This document shows positions 61,154 through 64,000 of a DNA stretch of 64,000 nt, in pieces (positions within the stretch are counted from its first letter, which is position 1; the number at the start of each line of letters is the position of its first letter). The notes under the pieces were generated by a model. It had not been told where the DNA came from, ran no database searches, and saw nothing but the letters and a program-made list of their open reading frames with translations. The translations under genes were made by a program, and so were the position numbers. The DNA lies in assembly GCA_964502145.1 (NCBI GenBank), contig CAZCVI010000028.1:1-64000 (forward strand), in the 5' to 3' direction. Source of the DNA: CAZCVI01 sp964502145. Lineage in GTDB: Bacteria; Acidobacteriota; Aminicenantia; UBA2199.

Positions 61154-62356
61154 TTGAATTTAAAAAAATATCTATCGCATAGAAAAAAATCCAAAACAGG
61201 ATTGAGACCCAACCGTCAATTTATTTACGTCTTTTTATTCATCCTGTTATTCTTCGGTGTATCCGATTCTTTTCTCCCCGCCGTTGAATTGCCCGTTGTT
61301 CTTGCCGATGGACCATATGTCTTTTGGGAAGGGCAACGGGCCATTGTGTCTTATGTTAAAGACAGCCAGGTCTTTCATCGTGAGATCAATACCCAAGGAC
61401 AAACCCAGATTACCCTGAACTGCCCAGAATTAAATCAAACCCTCGTCGTATCTCCGCAAGCACCTCTTATTGAACCCGATGTGTATCAGAACGTCGCAAA
61501 AATATTTGTAGTCAGTGATATTCATGGTCAGTACCAGTCCTTCAGCCAGATGTTGCAGGCGCATCGTATTATAACTATCGCCGATACCCACGTTTCTTGG
61601 ACCTGGGGTGATGGGCATCTCGTTATTTTGGGCGATATCTTTGACCGTGGTCAACACGTCACCGAGTGCCTCTGGTTGGTTCATCAATTGGCCCGCCAAG
61701 CACGACAAGCCGGTGGAAGCGTTCACATGTTGCTTGGCAATCATGAAATCATGGTATTACAAGGCGACCTGCGTTATGTTCACCCAAAGTATCTCAACAT
61801 CTCCAAAGAACTCTTAAAGAAAGATATCCCTGCACTCTACAGCAGCCACAGCGAATTGGGCCGTTGGCTGCGGTCCTGTCCCAGTCTGCTGAAAATCAAC
61901 GATACTCTTTTTGTCCATGGCGGCATTCATCCCGCCATCGTGCAGAAGCACGAAACCATTCAATCCATCAACCAAATCATCCGTAATAACCTCGATACAC
62001 CCCGGGAAGTCATCCGTGCCGATCCAATACTAAGTTTCTTTTTTCTCGGCACTGGTCCCCACTGGTATCGTGGCTTTTTTGAGAACAGTAAAAGTGGCAA
62101 ACGCTTGAAAAAAAAGCAGGTCAAACAGATTGCATCGTATTTTGGCGTCAAGCACATCGTTGTCGGCCACACCACCCTCGAACATGTGTATGCTTTTTTC
62201 GGCAAACGGATATTGGCCGTCGATTCTGGTTTTAAAACCGGTGACCGTGGCGAAGGTCTCTTGATCAAAAACAATCAGGTATTCCGTGCGACCGCCAACG
62301 GGGAACTTTTCCCCTTAAAAAATAGCAAAAGAAAAAATATCCGCCTAGAAGATTAA
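61154..62356 (+). CDS. Exported calcineurin-like metallophosphoesterase
   Basis: A 400-residue protein with an N-terminal signal anchor (FIYVFLFILLFFGVSDSFL). All metal motifs of the Ser/Thr-phosphatase-type fold are present in order: SDIHG, GDIFDRG, GNHE, LFVHGG and GHTTLEHV. It starts with TTG after GTGGAG. This is likely a Shewanella-type (Shelphs-like) protein phosphatase acting outside the cytoplasm. It follows the VWFA gene on the same strand. Confidence 0.88.
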   Translation: MNLKKYLSHRKKSKTGLRPNRQFIYVFLFILLFFGVSDSFLPAVELPVVLADGPYVFWEGQRAIVSYVKDSQVFHREINTQGQTQITLNCPELNQTLVVSPQAPLIEPDVYQNVAKIFVVSDIHGQYQSFSQMLQAHRIITIADTHVSWTWGDGHLVILGDIFDRGQHVTECLWLVHQLARQARQAGGSVHMLLGNHEIMVLQGDLRYVHPKYLNISKELLKKDIPALYSSHSELGRWLRSCPSLLKINDTLFVHGGIHPAIVQKHETIQSINQIIRNNLDTPREVIRADPILSFFFLGTGPHWYRGFFENSKSGKRLKKKQVKQIASYFGVKHIVVGHTTLEHVYAFFGKRILAVDSGFKTGDRGEGLLIKNNQVFRATANGELFPLKNSKRKNIRLED

Positions 62357-62555
62357 AAGAGTCATACCCCTCCCGTAGCCAGAACCCTTTTGTTTGGCAA
62401 ACAGGTCGTAGAGAGACTGTATTAAAGGCTTTTTCTCAGTAGCGCCGGGGAAGTGGCCGGTCATGTTTGCCGTGATCCGGTGCGATATAACCGATATAAC
62501 CGATATAACATTGTATCAGGTTATTATTAAAATAAAATAATTTTCGCTTAATGTC

Positions 62556-62584
62556 TTGACATCTATGTCTCATTTGAATAAAAT
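62556..62584 (+). promoter_or_regulatory. Promoter of the YncE-like gene
   Basis: TTGACA (62556-62561), 17 bases, TAAAAT (62579-62584). The spacer shares CTCATTT with a second promoter at 63962-63990. Before it, CGATATAAC repeats three times in tandem (about 62491-62515). Confidence 0.7.
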
Positions 62585-62636
62585 AAATCTCTTAGTTAAA
62601 ACGATATGATCTATCAAAAAAGGAGGTAGATAACAA

Positions 62637-63713
62637 ATGAAAAAAACACTGTGTTTCGTAATGATTTTACTCTTTGGCTTTGCTTTCCAAGCCATGGCCG
62701 ATGAGCCAATTGGCGTGTTTGCCAACTCCAACACCAACAGCTTACAATTCATCAACCCCATCACCCAGGCCGTATCCCCATCTTTACTGAAAGGTGATCT
62801 TGGTTCATACGGTGGTGGATTATTTGACGTGGTCATCTCCCCTAATGGCAAGACCGCCGTTGTTTCCAATTTTGGCGACAGCAAACTCTTTTTCATCGAC
62901 ATCTCTGGTGGTTTTGCTGTAGCTCCCACCATTATTGGCGAGGCCTATATTCCTTTTTTTGCTGAGGATTTGGCAATCTCCCCGGATGGTAAGTGGGTGC
63001 TGGTTACCGATGGCGGATTCAGTTCACGAGTTGCCGCAGTGAACATCGAAACTGGAGTGCTTGTAAACAATAATACCAAGAGTCAACAAGCCCAGGCCGT
63101 GACGATTACAGCCGATGGTAAAACAGTCATCACCGCAGACTATTGGAATCAGGCGGTACATTCTTACGCGTTTGATACCACCACTGGTATTATCACCTAC
63201 AAGGATACCGCTTATATCTCTGGCTTAAGACCAGTTAACGTGGTCGTTTCCCCCGATGGCAAAACAATTTTGGTTGCCAATGCAGTCGGCTATACAACCG
63301 CTGTTATCACCTTTTGGGGTGATATGAAGCTGCACATCAACGGGTATTTCACTTTACCCACTAAAACTGCCCAGTCCGTCGCTTTTTCTAAAGACGGTAC
63401 CAAAGCGTACTATCTCAGCTCCTCTTACTTATTTGGCGCCAACATTGTCCAAGTGAATGTGACCGCTCCCGGCGTAGTCACTGTAGGCGCGACTATCCCC
63501 TTATCCATTCCCCGTGGCACCAGTCAATTGTTTGGTGTGGACACTCTCGCTATTGACCCATCGGGTAATTACCTCTATGTCACCAATCCCACCCTCTCCG
63601 GTGGTGTCGTAGAAGTCACAGTGATTGATTTAACCACCAACACCGAGGTAAACCAGCTTCATGGTAATGGTATCCCCACTGGTATCGCCTTTGGGACCAT
63701 AATGGCTGACTAA
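62637..63713 (+). CDS. Secreted YncE-like (YVTN) beta-propeller protein
   Basis: A 358-residue protein with a signal peptide (MKKTLCFVMILLFGFAFQAMA). Blade repeats of the type VVISPNGKTAVVSNFGDSKL and AISPDGKWVLVTDGG, SPDGKTILVANAVG and SGNYLYVTNP form a seven-bladed propeller. AAGGAGG precedes the ATG. Ligand unknown; related proteins are periplasmic or surface-associated binding proteins. It ends in a strong hairpin region. Confidence 0.88.
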   Translation: MKKTLCFVMILLFGFAFQAMADEPIGVFANSNTNSLQFINPITQAVSPSLLKGDLGSYGGGLFDVVISPNGKTAVVSNFGDSKLFFIDISGGFAVAPTIIGEAYIPFFAEDLAISPDGKWVLVTDGGFSSRVAAVNIETGVLVNNNTKSQQAQAVTITADGKTVITADYWNQAVHSYAFDTTTGIITYKDTAYISGLRPVNVVVSPDGKTILVANAVGYTTAVITFWGDMKLHINGYFTLPTKTAQSVAFSKDGTKAYYLSSSYLFGANIVQVNVTAPGVVTVGATIPLSIPRGTSQLFGVDTLAIDPSGNYLYVTNPTLSGGVVEVTVIDLTTNTEVNQLHGNGIPTGIAFGTIMAD

Positions 63714-63774
63714 GTACTTCATATTGTATTGTTATTTTTATATTTTTATTGTTATATTGTTATTGTTATATTGT

Positions 63775-63823
63775 TATAGGGACGTGTAAGGGCTCAAGAT
63801 TTTGAACCCCTACCGTCCCTATA
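63775..63823. terminator. Long hairpin after the YncE-like gene
   Basis: Perfect 10-base arms TATAGGGACG and CGTCCCTATA with further pairing GTA/TAC and GGG/CCC inside. Upstream lie tandem ATTGTTAT units (63722-63774). No long T-run follows, so the terminator function is likely but not certain. Confidence 0.6.
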
Positions 63824-63961
63824 TTCAATCAGACCTCCAAATAAACAAGTGCCTCCTCATTTTTTTCCACTCTTTTCTCTGCTGTTTTATTTCAAGGGAA
63901 TCTTACCAGCCATTAAAACCGCAGTAGTTTTCACAAAAATAAAAAAAATTGGGCAAGTGTC

Positions 63962-63990
63962 TTGACATCCCTTGCTCATTTTAATACAAT
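63962..63990 (+). promoter_or_regulatory. Promoter at the window end
   Basis: TTGACA (63962-63967), 17 bases, TACAAT (63985-63990). It shares CTTGACATC, CTCATTT and AATA with the promoter of the YncE-like gene, so the next gene, outside the window, may be a coregulated paralogue. Confidence 0.65.
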
Positions 63991-64000
63991 ATTACTCATA

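Overview
The window looks like chromosome from an uncultured diderm bacterium. A TonB-dependent receptor, lipoproteins and many Sec-exported proteins imply an outer membrane. A VWFA-related protein of the kind best known from Acidobacteriota, several secreted 6-bladed beta-propellers and a TldD/TldE-like secreted pair suggest the Acidobacteriota/Aminicenantota neighbourhood. That placement is inference; no rRNA or tRNA gene was seen. Four families of short intergenic repeats recur across the window and mostly sit at gene ends.

Layout. 0-1.4 kb: an MNT-HEPN pair and an orphan antitoxin-like gene with a decayed copy beside it. 1.6-11 kb: a TPR protein, a DUF202 protein, mutS and a tldD/tldE-like pair. 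11-17.2 kb: a phage- or plasmid-like accessory block (replication-initiator-like protein, permuted NlpC/P60 protein, coiled-coil membrane protein, heptad-repeat protein, XRE regulator), part of it between two 237-bp direct repeats that read as identical. 17.4-31.7 kb: a peptide-modification island. 31.8-40.4 kb: a defence-like region (large helical-repeat protein with a nuclease-like N-terminus, then a restriction endonuclease and DNA methylase). 40.4-46 kb: mobA, smpB, a response regulator/kinase, cysK and an AAA/PD-(D/E)XK protein. 46.2-51.2 kb: a TonB/ABC uptake operon. 51.5-51.9 kb: a 42-bp minisatellite. 52.3-56.1 kb: an AT-rich kinase/receiver/K+-channel operon. 56.5-64 kb: secreted proteins, a B12-binding radical SAM enzyme, a VWFA protein, a metallophosphoesterase and a YncE-like propeller.

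The strongest candidate for an undescribed system is the 17.4-31.7 kb island. A radical SAM/SPASM enzyme (19909-21270) is followed by two genes of 51 and 46 codons. Their products share an N-terminal pattern at identical positions (W3, P7, E9, D12-I13-L14, C22) and each carries five cysteines. This reads as a RiPP maturase with two precursor peptides. A GC-rich hairpin separates the precursors from two downstream secreted proteins. Two membrane proteins in the island (22030-24042 and 29786-31108) have ABC-2-like membrane segments fused to an ABC-ATPase-like domain that has lost the P-loop and the catalytic glutamate context. Each lies next to its own XRE regulator. Tandem duplicated beta-propellers, a thioredoxin-like protein and a small secreted CxC/CxC peptide complete the island.

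Many genes that lack a Shine-Dalgarno sequence have a TATAAT-like box only 6-8 bases before the ATG, which suggests frequent leaderless transcription.
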